Assembly: GCA_023653785.1 (NCBI GenBank)
Contig: JAMKCH010007155.1
Coordinates: 58,268-122,267, forward strand
Length of the DNA stretch: 64,000 nucleotides
Source: Ophioderma brevispina
Lineage: Eukaryota; Echinodermata; Ophiuroidea; Amphilepidida; Ophiodermatidae
Direction of reading: 5' to 3'
Shown: one piece after another, positions 1-11,595 of the stretch
Layout: each line of letters starts with the position of its first letter
Position numbering within the stretch: the first letter of the stretch is position 1
Program-made: the position numbers and the translations under genes
Notes under the pieces: model-generated
Database searches by the model: none
Seen by the model: the letters and a program-made list of their open reading frames with translations, nothing else
Told to the model about the DNA's origin: nothing

Positions 1-625
1 TAAAGAGATGACATAGATGATAATCTTTCAAAAGAGGAATAAAATAAAATTAAATTTTGACTAAATAATTATATATTCTGTAAAGCCTTAAGTACCTAAT
101 AACCCCCATCAAGCTCTATCCCCTTATCCCGAAAAAAGTAGAGCTATATATATATATATTTTGTTTTGTAGAATGTCAATGCCATTATTAATAACTATTG
201 TTTGTTTGCTTTTCTCATTTAAACTAAAAAAATCCTATCGTAATAAAGAAAGGTACTTTAACAATATGGCAAATATGAGGTATTTGTAACGTGTGAAGCC
301 AGTTAGCTTATGCCTCAATACTGAAAAATATATTGAATTCATACAAGAATTGTTCTAAAGATATCAACTTCACAAGCCTTAAACACCAATCGACGTAGAT
401 GTCATTTATGTGCTGTAAATTTATAAGTTTCTCGCAACTATTTTACACGCGTATTACACACGCCGACTTTGTGCATTCTCGAGTTCAATTGCGACCGCAG
501 GGTGCGCACGTTTATTACTGCAATAAAGATATGCCATCACTCGTATACGCCTGACGAAGTATTCAAATATATTGGATCAATACCTGGTAGGTTGATGCAT
601 CTATGAACTAAATTATGGTCCTATG
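1..625. other. AT-rich sequence, nothing recognised
   Basis: AT-rich sequence with a short (TA)n run near 147-160. No open frame, splice pair or repeat structure could be supported. Confidence 0.5.
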
Positions 626-627
626 TA

Positions 628-960
628 TGGTGGTATTTTAGCACTAGGTGCGCTCCAGGTGCGCTCGGGAGTCCAGGGTGCGCTTGGGTTTGATGCGACG
701 TACTTAACTAGAAAAATCTCTTTTCTACTCTCTTTTCTACTCTTTTACGGAATAAACGTTAATAATATAATGCAGTTTATTCCGTTATAAGACAAGAATC
801 CAACTTTTTGTGCTAAAATACCACCATAAAAACCCGATCGCACCCGAGCTCACTATCGCAACCCGATCGCACCCCAAGCGCACCCCGAGCGCACCTAGAG
901 CACACCTAGAGCGCACCTAAGGCGCACCTAGAGCGGACTTTTTGTGCTAAAATACCACCA
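628..960. mobile_element. Foldback/MITE-like element with TA target duplication
   Basis: The ends are inverted copies of TGGTGGTATTTTAGCAC (628-644) and GTGCTAAAATACCACCA (944-960). TA dinucleotides flank them at 626-627 and 961-962, as expected for Tc1/mariner-type insertion. The interior is CpG-rich and holds about seven ~11-bp degenerate repeats built on GCGCACCTAGA at 832-935. A second copy of the right terminus lies at 811-827, so the element is either a nested insertion or has duplicated its right end. There is no coding capacity, so it is non-autonomous. Confidence 0.7.
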
Positions 961-962
961 TA

Positions 963-1424
963 CCTATGGCAAACACGCACGCGGTAGTTGTTGACCACCA
1001 TGCTCAAGAAGTAGGTCTCCTTCACTAACCTCAAAGGGCAGTTACTGGTTTTTCTGATCTTTTTGGACATAAAATTGTTCCCTCTCATCTGAAAAAATAA
1101 TGATTTTTTTAAAATTATTTTTAAAAGAAGCAGGAGTAAGATTCGCATCCAAGACCATTGCATCATGAGATCAGCTACCAAACCACAAGACCTACGAGGA
1201 TTGGTGTGCCAGATTTTCAATTCTAATCCTTGATAACATTTACGGAATAAATCGATGCTGCCATTGGATCAGCACTCAATTTAATGAATAGCTCTGGAAC
1301 GGTTGCAGAAATTATACTCCAGAAGCATAAGTGGTGGTCAAATTCTCACCACTTGCTGGCAAATACCCCTACTAGTCCATGAGCCAGTTTCTGTACGGGC
1401 CTTAAAATTCGAGTTTGTTGCACC
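963..1424. other. No gene seen
   Basis: AT-rich sequence. The minus-strand open frame at 906-1220 overlaps the repeat terminus and shows no family resemblance, so it is not called. Confidence 0.4.
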
Positions 1425-2860
1425 CACCCGGTGATTAATTTTCCAATATATCACCTTGAAGGGGGTGTCCCACTGACAAGGATTAGGTATGTTTCCGCCC
1501 CAAAAAGTTGCACATTAGCGCGTACTTCCTATTTCAAAATGGCCATCATTGATTTATGAAAAACTGCCATTGTATTTTCATTATAGATAAGGCTTTTATC
1601 TAGGACTAAGCGAAATTAAGTTCTACCTTCCTGAAGTGCAATGGGCTCCCGGGGGGATCACTTACATACATTCCCATGTAGTCATCCTCGAGCAGGACCT
1701 TTTAGATCTGACACTAAACACGGATATCGTTCCTTCAATCAGACTACCCTTATCACGGATAAACCCAAAAGGCATACCCTTATTAGAGAGTAACTAAATG
1801 GTAACCCTAAACATTATTGATGGGCACAAGGCATGCTCAAACGTGGACTCAAACTTCTGTGAAGATTAAGTTTTCAATTTCTGTCTCTCACAAAGAGAAA
1901 ATAGCTATCCTCAGGGACGGATCTAGCCCCTTTCAGAGGAGTAGGCGACCAGTTGAAAAGAAATGGACGATATGGCCGCGAAGGGTAGGTGTGGAAGGGG
2001 ATGCCCCTTCCCCCGCATAGCAAAAACAGTCGAAACCCTTGCAATATTCACTTTTCAAAAGCACATTTTCATGTCAACTTGATGGGAACAATTTGAAATT
2101 TGTAAGTGATTCACTGTTATAATGCTTTGTTTTGAGAAGTACCACTTTTTCGACCCTGACCCCCTTTAAATTCAGTGGAGTTCGCCCACATACCGTCCAA
2201 TTACCTCCAATCACAAAAGGAGTCGTCATTTCTCAAAGATGGCCCGGCCCTGCACTGAAATCAGTTCTCTATGATAAACCGCGCGTAGCGCGTAAAATTT
2301 TGCAAATATCAGTTAGAGGATTTTTTCTACGAAAGTGTCATTGCATTGTCGCTTTTAATTTTTTTCGGCAAGGAAGGAGCCGGATCCGCCATTGGCTACC
2401 CTAAACGCTGACTTGCGGAATGCGAAAATGATACCCTATATGGTCATTTCGCTTGCTTTTGTGACCCTTTTCGCGGTTCGTGCGGTCCGCGCCGCGGTGT
2501 GAAAAACCTACCCTTTCCCGCGTTTTTCTGCTCGCCGAAGACAACAAGTTTAGGAGGAGTGCCCCCCCCCCCGGGAGTGGGCTTAAACATTTAAGTGTCC
2601 AAGATGGCCGCTGGTAGGAGGCATGTTTTGCTAAATGTACTAAAATTGCGAAATAGATGAGGTAAGAATTCGAGTAATATTTTTAGAGCACCAAAAAGAG
2701 ATTTAATGACATTTGTGTATTGCGGACATGATCATAACTCATGATGGTGGCGGTTATACCCGCTCCGGGGGTCATATATCAAGATGAAAAACACCCCTGC
2801 ACATCTTTTTCGACATAATAAGACCCATAACGAAAACTATTGATAACATTTTCCCTCAAT
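1425..2860 (+). repeat. Dispersed repeat, plus-strand copy, interrupted by a 932-bp insertion
   Basis: Two blocks, 1425-1645 and 2578-2860, together match the reverse complement of 4320-4800. Shared landmarks are GGTATGTTTCCGCCCC (about 1488-1503) and the CCAAGATGGC block near 2600-2610. In the inverted copy the two blocks are contiguous, so the intervening 1646-2577 is a later insertion. No protein is encoded. Confidence 0.6.
1646..2577. mobile_element. DNA element with CTCCCGGGGGG termini and TGGG target duplication
   Basis: The ends are inverted: CTCCCGGGGGG at 1646-1656 and a C-run followed by CCGGGAG ending at 2577. TGGG flanks both sides (1642-1645 and 2578-2581). The inverted sister copy of the host repeat at 4320-4800 lacks this segment and supplies the empty site, which makes insertion of exactly this piece very likely. 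No transposase is visible. Two short open frames (1817-2020, 2132-2404) resemble nothing recognised. The superfamily is not assigned. Confidence 0.65.
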
Positions 2861-3053
2861 TTTCTCTCGTACTTCTGGATAATTGCAGACCACTCAACAC
2901 TAGTTGACGCTGGGAAGGAAGCTGATCTAGACAGTAGAGAGAGAGAAGGAGCCTGTGGTACAAGTCAGAAACAAAGATAGCACTTGGTGTGCTCGAAAGA
3001 AACTTAGGTCACCATATTTAATGATTCCTTCTACATATAGACATTTTTTCACT

Positions 3054-4075
3054 TAATAATAATAATAATACACATTTTTGAAAGACGCATTAAATACCAC
3101 AAGGAATCCCTATGCGCCTTACAAAAGCGGGAATAACAAGGCCCGAAATTAAACACCATCTTAAAAATACCATACAGGTGCAACATGATACAATTTTAAA
3201 AACCTATATAATTATAGCTACAGTAAAAATATAGAAGTACAGATGGAACATGATACAATTTTAAAAACCTATAATTACTAAAATGCCTTATAGCTACAAT
3301 AAAATTAATGAAGTACACACAGCAAGAACAAATCAGTGATTAGCAAAATACTCAGAAAACAGGTAAGTCTTGAGGCGACATTTAAACTGATTAACAGTGG
3401 AAGCAGAACGAATGGTCTGCGGAAGTGCATTCCAAAGTTTTGGGGCAGCAAACGAAAAGGATCTTTGGCCATACGAATATGTCTGGGCATCACGAGGAGG
3501 ATTGAGCAAATTTGAACCAGAAGAACGTAAATTACGAGCCGGAGTGTATTTTGTGAGAATCTCTGATAAATAAACAGGAGCAAGTCCGTTTAAGCATTTA
3601 TATGTGATAAGAAGCACCCTGAACTGGATACGCTTGGCAATAGGAAGCCAGTGTAGCTCAAATAACATAGACTCAACATTGTTGATTTTCTTCAAAGTCA
3701 GTCTGGCAGCGGAGGTTTGTATACGCTGAAGTTTATTGATTTGGTATTGCGGCAAAGCATAGAGAAGACAGTTGCAGTAGTCCAATTTTGATGTGACGAA
3801 TGCATGCATGAGCCGTTCAGTTGTCTTGAGATCAAGGTATTTACGTATTTGACCTATTTTATAAATGCCCAAGGAAGCCGTGCGGCAGACATTACTAACA
3901 TGACTGTTCATGGATAACTTATCGTCCAACACAACACCAAGATTGCGAGCATCAGATTTTAACGTGACTGGAGACGATCCGATGTTGACAGTCTGCATGG
4001 GAGTAGAAGGAATTAAGCGTGAGGAGAAGAACGTCTTGCTATCATTAAATTTTAGCTTATTTCTTCATAAGCATA
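3054..4075 (-). mobile_element. 5'-truncated L2/CR1-like LINE
   Basis: Minus-strand insertion holding the end of the reverse-transcriptase ORF (see 3333-4075), an AT-rich 3' region and a terminal (ATT)n microsatellite at about 3055-3072. Short 3' microsatellites instead of poly(A) are typical of L2/CR1 elements. The 5' limit is where recognisable coding sequence ends near 4075; the rest of the element is absent. Confidence 0.8.
3333..4075 (-). pseudogene. LINE reverse transcriptase, C-terminal part
   Basis: The minus strand reads open from 4071 to the stop just before 3333. It contains landmarks of the C-terminal RT and thumb region of L2/CR1-type LINEs: NKLKFNDSKT near the start, then NLGVVLDDKLSM, a KLDYCNCLLYALP segment, LHWLPI, RSFSFAAPKLWNALP and SFKxxLKTYLF-like residues at the end. 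The full enzyme would need several hundred more N-terminal residues, including the endonuclease and the RT catalytic aspartates, and these are missing. A TGA stands at the codon where related elements carry tryptophan, just before NKLKF, so the copy is dead. It is part of a transposon, not a host gene. Confidence 0.85.
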
Positions 4076-4319
4076 TTTTTTATTTTTACTGGGAAACACC
4101 TATGACGTTACTGAGTAGTCCTTAAATACAGTCCACACCCATTTATTTTGATGTTATTGTATTAGGTTGATAAGAGTTGTTGTTTTCATATGAACTATTA
4201 TGGAGTCCGTTTAAACTACGTTATATGACCCAAGTAGTAACCAGCTATAGTAACGGCACTCTGTAGGACAAGTCAATACCCCGCTTTAATATTTTTTTAC
4301 ATCTTGGAAATGATTTAGG

Positions 4320-4800
4320 GTCATTATTAGAAAGTGTTGTTTTTAACGTCGAAATAATGGGTAGGGCTGCATTCCTTCCTAATTTACATACCCTAGAGCA
4401 AATATAATCACCGCCATCTTTAAAAGCAAGCCTGTACTTAAAATATAAATGCCATAAATTCTTTTTGGAGCTCCCAAAATATCACCCAGGTTCTTATTTC
4501 AACAATTTGCCATTTTAAGTTCATCTAGCAAATATGCCTCCTTGCGGCCGCCATCTTGGACTCTAGGATGTTTAAGCCCCCATCAGGCAGTTAAAACATG
4601 TGTTTGTGTAGTCGTGGATAATTGTTTTGTCTGTAATGAAAATTTAAATGGCGGTTTTACATAAAACAATGGCAGCCATTTTGAAATGGGCAGTGCACGC
4701 TAACGTGCAGCTTTTCGGGGCGGAAACATACCTCATCTTAGTCAAGGCGATATATGGGGAAATTAATCACTAATTGGGTGCAACGAACGAAAAATCTGAT
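4320..4800 (-). repeat. Dispersed repeat, minus-strand uninterrupted copy
   Basis: The reverse complement matches 1425-1645 followed directly by 2578-2860. It therefore shows the ancestral, empty form of that repeat. It contains AAGATGGCGGCC (reverse strand of 4544-4556) and two further ATGGC-type motifs. Confidence 0.6.
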
Positions 4801-4998
4801 GATGGCAGCTTTTGGACTATACTAGGATACTGACAAAAAGCTGGGTGTGAGGAGTAGTTCTTACGGAATTGACTTCGAAAATGCTTTTACGGGTATTTCA
4901 ATAGAAATTCCACACCACGTGGTAAAAAAATCATGTATGGATTATCAATGTAATATTTTAAATATCATTGAAAATTTCACTTGCTTTTTATTTCTTAG

Positions 4999-5289
4999 TG
5001 GCATTTGAATCAGATTTATTATTTGGTGGAATAACATCGCGTCAAGTCGAAGTTTCCTGGCATCTTGGTAAATGTTCCCCGATTCAGTATCACGTGGAAT
5101 ACCGAATTATTAACAGAGACCAATGCAACGCACCATCGACTGACGATTTGAAGTCACGAACTATATCTGGACCTCCACTGGTAATAAGCGATCTTGTACC
5201 TCACTCCACCTACACAATCTCTGTTACTGGAATGGTTTCTGATGAAGATAGTGTCACTAAAACAACCGAATTCAATACTGCTTCTGAAG
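4999..5289 (+). CDS. FN3-domain exon of a modular extracellular gene
   Basis: A 291-bp exon between a good acceptor (pyrimidine-rich, TTTCTTAG ending 4998) and donor GTGAG at 5290. Both flanking introns are phase 1, the hallmark of a shuffled extracellular module. The ~97 residues read as one fibronectin type III domain: VEVSW supplies the conserved tryptophan of strand B, YHVEYRI strand C, and DLVPHSTYTISVTG the L-x-P-x-T-x-Y strand E-F signature. Two cysteines flank the C strand, uncommon in FN3. FN3 domains mediate protein-protein contact on cell-surface or matrix proteins. Upstream exons are not visible in the window. Grouping with the downstream FN3, SEA and EGF exons is inference from strand, order and module type. 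Confidence 0.75.
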
Positions 5290-6049
5290 GTGAGATTATG
5301 TTAGTCTTACCTTTTCTTATTTCTTGCTCGCTCCATCTTGTTTTGTATTACCTTTACGTTATCTGTTTGTCTTCCTGTCCTATTTTCCATACTGTCCTCA
5401 TATAATTTCTCGTATAACTTACGCAAGTCACATTATACATTTCCACATATTACACTTAAAATTCAAATAAGGTGTAAGAGCATGTTAAACTTGTAATACC
5501 TAGTACTGTAGCCATCGTCATTTTTTTCTATATTCTCTTCTCATGTTTATTTATGCTGAAATCGTATAAATTGTATATAAGAATTATAATAATTCGATGA
5601 ATACTTGTTCAAATTACAATCTGACAATAATGAGAATTTACAATACAATGCAATGCAAATCTGTTCCACTTTTAAATCCGATTCAAATTCTGGTTATGAT
5701 GAAATTAAGCTCGACATTGTTAAAGCGGATATTAATTTAAACAACGTAACTTTAGTATACGTTTTCTTCTAGGGTCGGTATCCGGTATTGGTCAAGATCA
5801 ATTTCAAATTGCTATAAAATTAATCTCTTTAATAACTAACGTCCTATTTCTGTTTCCCTATTTTTTTTCACAAAGACTTCATAGTTTTCTCGATACAATC
5901 AATTTACAGCATAATAGGTCAGGTTTTTTTTTTTTTGTTTGGGGGTGTTTGTAAGAATAATTTTCACGCTTCCTACTAATGGCCATTCTTGTGTAGAGCT
6001 TACATAAATGTAATCTGATCTTGAATATAGACACGTACCCTCTATGTTT
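5290..6049 (+). other. Intronic sequence, nothing recognised
   Basis: AT-rich, with many stops in all frames. It presumably belongs to the intron between the two FN3 exons. Confidence 0.45.
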
Positions 6050-6395
6050 ATTTGTGGCCCTTTTCGAAGTATTTGACACGATCATCCCTAAGTTACTTTT
6101 CGATAAGCTTCACCATATGGTATTAGTGGAATGCCTTCGAGTGTTTTAAGAGTTTGGGGGGCCAAACTGGCAGAAACGTCAATTTTAAGTATATAATAAT
6201 TATATCACCCATGTGTTTCCGTTCAGTGTGGCGGTTCCACAAGGAATGTTATATTATTAATTGATTATTTGTTTAGTATGTAATGTATATGGGAGTCAAC
6301 ATCTTTGAAATCTGTCTCCCTTTTGTGGTTTTGTCCCCCTCCATCCCGGTGTATTTCCTTTATCATATATTATTGTTTCTGCTGGAAAATAAACT
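6050..6395 (+). mobile_element. Short LINE fragment inside the intron
   Basis: A plus-strand scrap resembles the RT palm of L2/CR1/jockey-type LINEs: VFDTIIPKLLFDKLHH corresponds to the conserved FDT-x-(D/N)H block, and AVPQGM to GVPQGS. It then passes directly to a 3' end reading CTGGAAAATAAACTGAAAC near 6380-6400. The RT middle and thumb are missing, so this is an internally deleted relic. Confidence 0.6.
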
Positions 6396-6528
6396 GAAAC
6401 ATGTCGTTAATCCGCCATACTGGGTCATCCTCATTTCTCCCTTCTTTCAGTGATTGTTCTTTCAGAAATATCGCATTAAAACTAATTTAAACTTCGACAA
6501 TTTTCCCCCTCCCAACTTTCACCCCAAG

Positions 6529-6827
6529 TGGAGCGCCAGTACGCGTAGTGTCAGTGCGCCGGCAACGACTACGAGTCTTGCTTTTTCCTTGGGGGATGAG
6601 GGTTCCTTTGTGGTGGGCCGCCATGGAAAAATCAACCAATACTTGTACGACTTTCTTATACTTCCAGCGCCAATAGGAATCAATGCTTTACTGATGCAAC
6701 GTCAGTTTGTGATCACTGGATTCTTAACTCCAAACACCGAGATGAGTTCAGGTAGCGGGGTGACATCAGCTGGACCGGGCCATATAGTGGATTCGATACA
6801 CGCCACTACTCCGATGGAAGTCAATTG
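6529..6827 (+). CDS. Second FN3-domain exon
   Basis: An open frame ends in a strong donor (TTG|GTAAGT, GT at 6828-6829). It carries FN3 landmarks: GKINQYLYDF (strand C region), ITGFLTPNTEM (L-x-P-x-T before strand F), VTSAGPG and ATTP (strand G). The usual strand B tryptophan is replaced in SLAFSLGD, so the domain may be divergent or the region may contain an indel. The acceptor is uncertain: CCCCAAG ending 6528 was chosen because FN3-like sequence starts there; CTTTCAG ending 6465 also stays in frame and would add 21 residues. The donor is phase 2. It probably belongs with the exon at 4999-5289. Confidence 0.6.
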
Positions 6828-9800
6828 GTAAGTAATTGGTAAGTGTATGTCTTGAGAAAATGACAATTTGCACCGCATTTTACTTAAGAACTCGGAAGCA
6901 AACTAAAAACCGTTAACTTTTATGTAGATGACCGTTTGACATATGACCGATTTTTTGTCTTATTATCTCCATAACACATACGTTTTCAGCATCATCTTTC
7001 ATTCGGCTGCCGCGCAGGCGAATTATTACAAACTATATGTTTTCAATCCTTTTAACAGACAACACTTTGTTACTTTTACAGCAAATCCAAGCATTTTGTT
7101 CATTTTGAAAACCCTGTATATGAATTTTCCCTCCTGGATTCCGCCACAATGTCATCTGGCACCCTCTAAATTTTTGTTAATTAACCTTCATAGAAGACAA
7201 ATCCACTGAGAATTAATGATGCTCTGCTCTCCACGGTCACGGAAGTACTCCAAATGACCCAACTAAACTTCAATTAATTAGCGGTTCATTAGATAGAGCA
7301 CACTCCAATGACTTTAATTTCGTAAGAAGATCAAGTCCGTTGCATACTCAAGTACAAACACCTTGTTTTACAGCTCAGTTTCTATTCAAATTTAGCTGCA
7401 AGGTATCCTTCAAACTTAACCTTTTGACTTCTTATTTTTTCAAATCCTGGATATCGCTTTTGGTTACCAACCATTCATTCCAGTAGCGTGTGATTTTTGG
7501 GACAAAACCTTTAGAGATCCTACACCACTACCTTACGGCTCCGTAACGCTAAAAAATCTTGGGTGCACAGTGCACTGCTTTCTTGCGTTGGTAAATCTAA
7601 AAACACTGCTTTAAAGTTTTGAAAATGTCACCGTAATAAAAGTGTATAATTTCATGTATTAAAAAAAAAGTATGGTACCTGGCATGTTTTTTGTAATAGA
7701 ATGCCATTTTTTGACAGCAAATTTTGAGTCCAATTACTGCGCGTTTTCATCCATTTCTCATATAATTGCACACTATTAGCCGCATCCCGTGATAGGCTTT
7801 TCATGCACTTTACGTTTAGTGCTTCATAAACTAAACATTCTGGTCCCTTTAATGTTTTAAAATGGTTGTCATTGGTGAATGACATGAGATATAAGGCCCT
7901 GCCGGTGTCTTGTATCTCCTGGTTTTCTTGCACGTCGAGGAACTCGACTGTATTTTTCTTCTGTAAGGGTTTCTGTTTTTTCTTTCTGTCAACTTCCGTA
8001 GAACTTCAATTTGCTCGTTCTGTTTACCTACTTTCATCACTTTTGACGGACTTGGCCATATATCAATGACCATAACCGCATATGTAACCGGACTGGTTTG
8101 GGGCAAGTCAAGTAAAGGTCATAGGAAGCAAATTCTTTTTTTCACAAAATTGCTACTCGTACATATTGTGTTTGCATGATAACATACTATGCATAGAGCA
8201 GCATGGCGGTCAAGTCATTAAGGGGGCCATATCCGTCTGAGTTTAATAAGGCTAGCGCGAAGCGAAGCTCTTATAGACTACGCGGATACACGTATTGAAA
8301 GTATTAAAATACCGACCCTCATTTGATCCCCTATTTCGTTTTCCATTAACTCCTACGGAATAAAAATCGACGGAACTTGGCAACTTTTACATTGTAATTT
8401 ATTTTTAGTCCCGATTTACAAGGAATTATTTTAATTCTTCCATTCTGTTGGATGATTTTGTTTTCTCGAAATTTAGTTTATGTACTTGTTTTCTAACATT
8501 AACCCTATAATAATGTTGTGCTGATTTTTTAAAAATTATGATTGGGAATAATTTAATACGATAAATAAATATGTTCAAATAAAACTTCAAACCAATATTT
8601 TTCAGGGGATTGCGGCCAGATCCGAATTTTTAGACGTTCCATTGGTTTAACACAGGCTGGTTAACACGTAAAAGCGAATCTTGGGAAAATTCTGATTTTT
8701 TTTATTTGGTCAGGGCTGGTTGGATTACGGCAAACAACATTTTTTGGACCAAGCTGTCATTCGGCTAGAAGTAGCAAGAATAAATGACTAAACCGGGGCG
8801 ACACTATCTGCTGGATTGGGCATTGGGAGTTCCAAACGCAGGGACACGTACATTGTCCAAACGTAATGGATGGAATTCTTGCGTGCATTTTGGGAAATAT
8901 TACAAATGAAATTGTATCTGAGCGCTCGCTCGTAAGGTCTACGGCGCATATTATATCTTCAATACCAAGGTAGCAGATTGATGCTACTTGCACAGATGAA
9001 TGTTATAAATTCCATACAAGTCAACTGAGGTCATTACGGCATTCAGAGTCAAGGGATCAAAGGTTAAGTTTTCAAGTGATTATTCCTGAAGCACCAAAAC
9101 ATGCCAAAACGTCTCACCATTAATCCTAGGATTTTCACCCCTATTAGTGCCCGGTTAGAGTCCATGGAACCCCCAAGGAAATTACTTTCCCGAAGGAATT
9201 ATTCCATATGACAGTCATAAGACACATCAAATCACAATAAATATGAATTTATTATTTGGGCTGTAAATTAGGGTCAAACATTGTTTCAAAACACTCAAAT
9301 TAGGCAAAGAACGAAACAATTCAAATGACTTTGCGCATACCTTACACTTTGAACCTTTATGTGTATCTCCTCTAGAAGACCTTATTCCTTATTTTTTATG
9401 GGTGGTGCAAATACCACGTCACTTTCCCAACGAGTATTGTACGAACGGTTTGTCAATGGTCACTAAGTTTTTAAGACTGCAATACATTCCCTTACAGATC
9501 TTCGACAAAGGTTCTTTTTCTAGCATTACCATATACGAGATTGATGGGGTCCAACCATTATGTGATCTTAAATACGTGAGCGGGGTTCTGACCTTGTTCG
9601 ACGATTCCTAAGAAACATGTATTTTATATAATAACACTCTTGAGTTCTGATAAAGTGATCCTTTTATCAATACCTATCGTGATCAACTTGTTTCATTGGT
9701 GCCACTTGCTTACAACGACTGTGCATTTGCTAAGGGCTGGGATGGCGCTTTGTCTATATGAACAGATTTAAGACACTATCAGTGTTTGAAAATATTGTGA

Positions 9801-10200
9801 AATTTGCAGAATGCTTCAAAGTGAAGGATAAATCTTGTAGAATTTTCATAAGTGACCTTTTCCAGCTGTAGACTTGACAGAATAGGAAGAATACGGCAGT
9901 GTTTCAAGATACGAGTCTCCATTCAATTACGTGTTGTAGTAAGTGTCCGTTCGGGCAGTAATGACTCAAATCTCCGATTCTGTCCTCTTTAGGTTGCTTC
10001 TGGTCTTATCATTTGCAGGGTATGTTAGGATACCTGTACTTGTTACATACATGCAAAAATCTGATTTGTTATGATTTTTTCGATTTGCTGATTTAGCAAA
10101 TCACTGATAGTGTCTTTAAAATACGATCGATATATTTCCGATCTCATCAAGAGCCTCGAATTAATTTCAAAGCTTGTAAAATTTTTGTCATTTTTAGATC
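6828..10200 (+). other. Long intron, mostly unassigned
   Basis: AT-rich DNA between the second FN3 exon and the next repeat. It holds a degenerate palindrome at about 8230-8291 centred on GCGAAGC, and a weak coding candidate at 8842-8969 (separate entry). At least one exon encoding the first half of the SEA domain should lie in 6828-11378 but could not be identified. Confidence 0.4.
8842..8969 (+). CDS. Weak exon candidate
   Basis: 128 bp open in one plus-strand frame between an AG at 8840-8841 and GT at 8970-8971. The peptide includes ILGNITNEIVSERS and STAHIISSI, a style seen in the helical parts of GAIN-type regions of cell-surface proteins; no firm family assignment is possible. The acceptor lacks a pyrimidine tract. 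It starts phase 0 and ends phase 2, which does not contradict membership of the FN3-SEA-EGF gene but does not prove it. Confidence 0.2.
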
Positions 10201-11105
10201 TACCAAAACCACATTGGCAACGTAAAAACACACCAAGTTTTAAAAAGAGTACGAGCTATATAAAGTTAAGGCGCACCAGGTATACCCAAGTGCGTCTGCC
10301 CCATTGGCAACTTGGTCCCATTTCTTCCATTCCGAATTCCTTTGTTGAGAACGTTCGCGATATTTCATTAAAGGAACCATCATCATTAGACCAAATTGTT
10401 GAATTAAATAAATCCAACTGCATTTGTTCTTGTATAAGGTTATATTGGTAGTTGAGTTTGGAATTAGTATCCCTATTTCTTGTGTAAAGAGCGTCTTGTT
10501 CTGACTTGAATACTTTTCAAGTAGATATTGCTTAGTGTTGTTTTTGTTTTTTTTTACTTGATTTCTTGTTGTTGGAAATGTTTTCAATATGCAATAAAGC
10601 CCAAACTCGTTGTAACATCATCACACGCAGCGCAATTGTCTTCCCAATGAAAATGTGTTCCGACGGATCTGCAGTCAACTGCTCTATAAGGTATGTTGGT
10701 TATGAGTTCTGTGATAGAGCCCAACTCACGTTGCTCCTGGGTAGGTTTTTGTATCAGTCTTTCTGTGAGATACCCTGCAGGAAGAAGAGTACCAAAGAAC
10801 ATAGGAAGGTCCCGCTGCTCTGGTTGCCTCACATGAAGAGGGGTTGTGGTTGTTTTGAACTCGGAATTATTGCATCAGCACCTCTAGCATGAAAACTATA
10901 AATAATATTTGGGCTGTATGGAGGTTGATGATGGGAATACGGACATTTTCTTTTGCATTGCAGAAGAAATGGGACCAAGTTTGCCAATGGGTCAGACGCA
11001 CTTGAGTATACTTGGTGCTCTCTTTACATTTATTAAATTTATATGGCTCGTACTCTTTTTATATCTTGGTGTTTGTTTTACGTTGCCACGTGGTTTTTTG
11101 GGTAA
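10201..11105. repeat. Inverted repeat with ~135-bp arms around ~630 bp
   Basis: 10201-10335 matches the reverse complement of 10962-11105. Shared landmarks are TGGCAACGTAAAA at the outer side, AAAAAGAGTACGAGC in the middle and TTGGTCCCATTTCTTC at the inner side. The arms are diverged (roughly 80% by eye). The spacer is open on the minus strand from about 10890 to 10584, with a peptide containing LPMFFGTLLPAGYL and HWEDNCAACDD that I do not recognise. It may be a foldback transposon; no target duplication is clear. Confidence 0.5.
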
Positions 11106-11378
11106 TTTCCTTTATTTTATGTGAACATCAAATAGCTATCAAAATTGAGATTTTATATAAATTTATTATACTTTTGCGTTTTTTTGACATTTATATCTCT
11201 ATCTTCAGTTACTGAGATATTCATATTTTAAAGTGTTTGCAATTTTAGGCCTTTTTCACACAAAAAAATAAATTGAATAGGGCATAAAATTGTGGAAATG
11301 TATTTGTGTTCCTTTTTGTGATAGACTGATATGCATTTAGTAAGACGTATTTTAATTTCTACGATATGCTTATTATAG

Positions 11379-11595
11379 GCGGGCGACATACTGCGTGGTG
11401 GAATTGATAAGTATCGCGGTATTGGATTTCGCAGGATAAGGTGCGGAAGTGTTATATTAGAATTTGATGTCGAAGTTGCCGAAACTTCCACAGCAACTAT
11501 TACTGACGTGTGGAGGGCGTTTTTGACAGCTGGAGGATCTGATGGTAATATTGGTGATCGGCTGTTCATAACACTTTCTGATACATCTGTCCCAG
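11379..11595 (+). CDS. SEA-domain exon (second half)
   Basis: A 217-bp exon with acceptor ATTATAG ending 11378 and consensus donor CCAG|GTAAGT (GT at 11596-11597). The frame starts at phase 0 and ends at phase 1. The 72 residues read as the C-terminal half of a SEA domain: YRGIGFRRIRCGSV, then LEFDVEV as the central beta strand (the usual pattern is Y/F-x-G-x-x-V-x-x-F-x-x-GSV-x-V-x-F-x-V), followed by an amphipathic stretch ending at a DTSVP linker. SEA domains sit on mucin-like and other glycosylated surface proteins, often beside EGF modules and sometimes autocleaved at G-SVVV-type sites; here RCGSVILEF lies at the matching place, so cleavage is conceivable but not shown. It splices in frame to the EGF exon at 14801. 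Confidence 0.8.

Noticed and set aside
7440..7615. 58-codon open run containing PYGSVTLKNLG
   Set aside because: Lacks an acceptable splice pair and any family resemblance; considered as a missing SEA half but the pattern does not fit.
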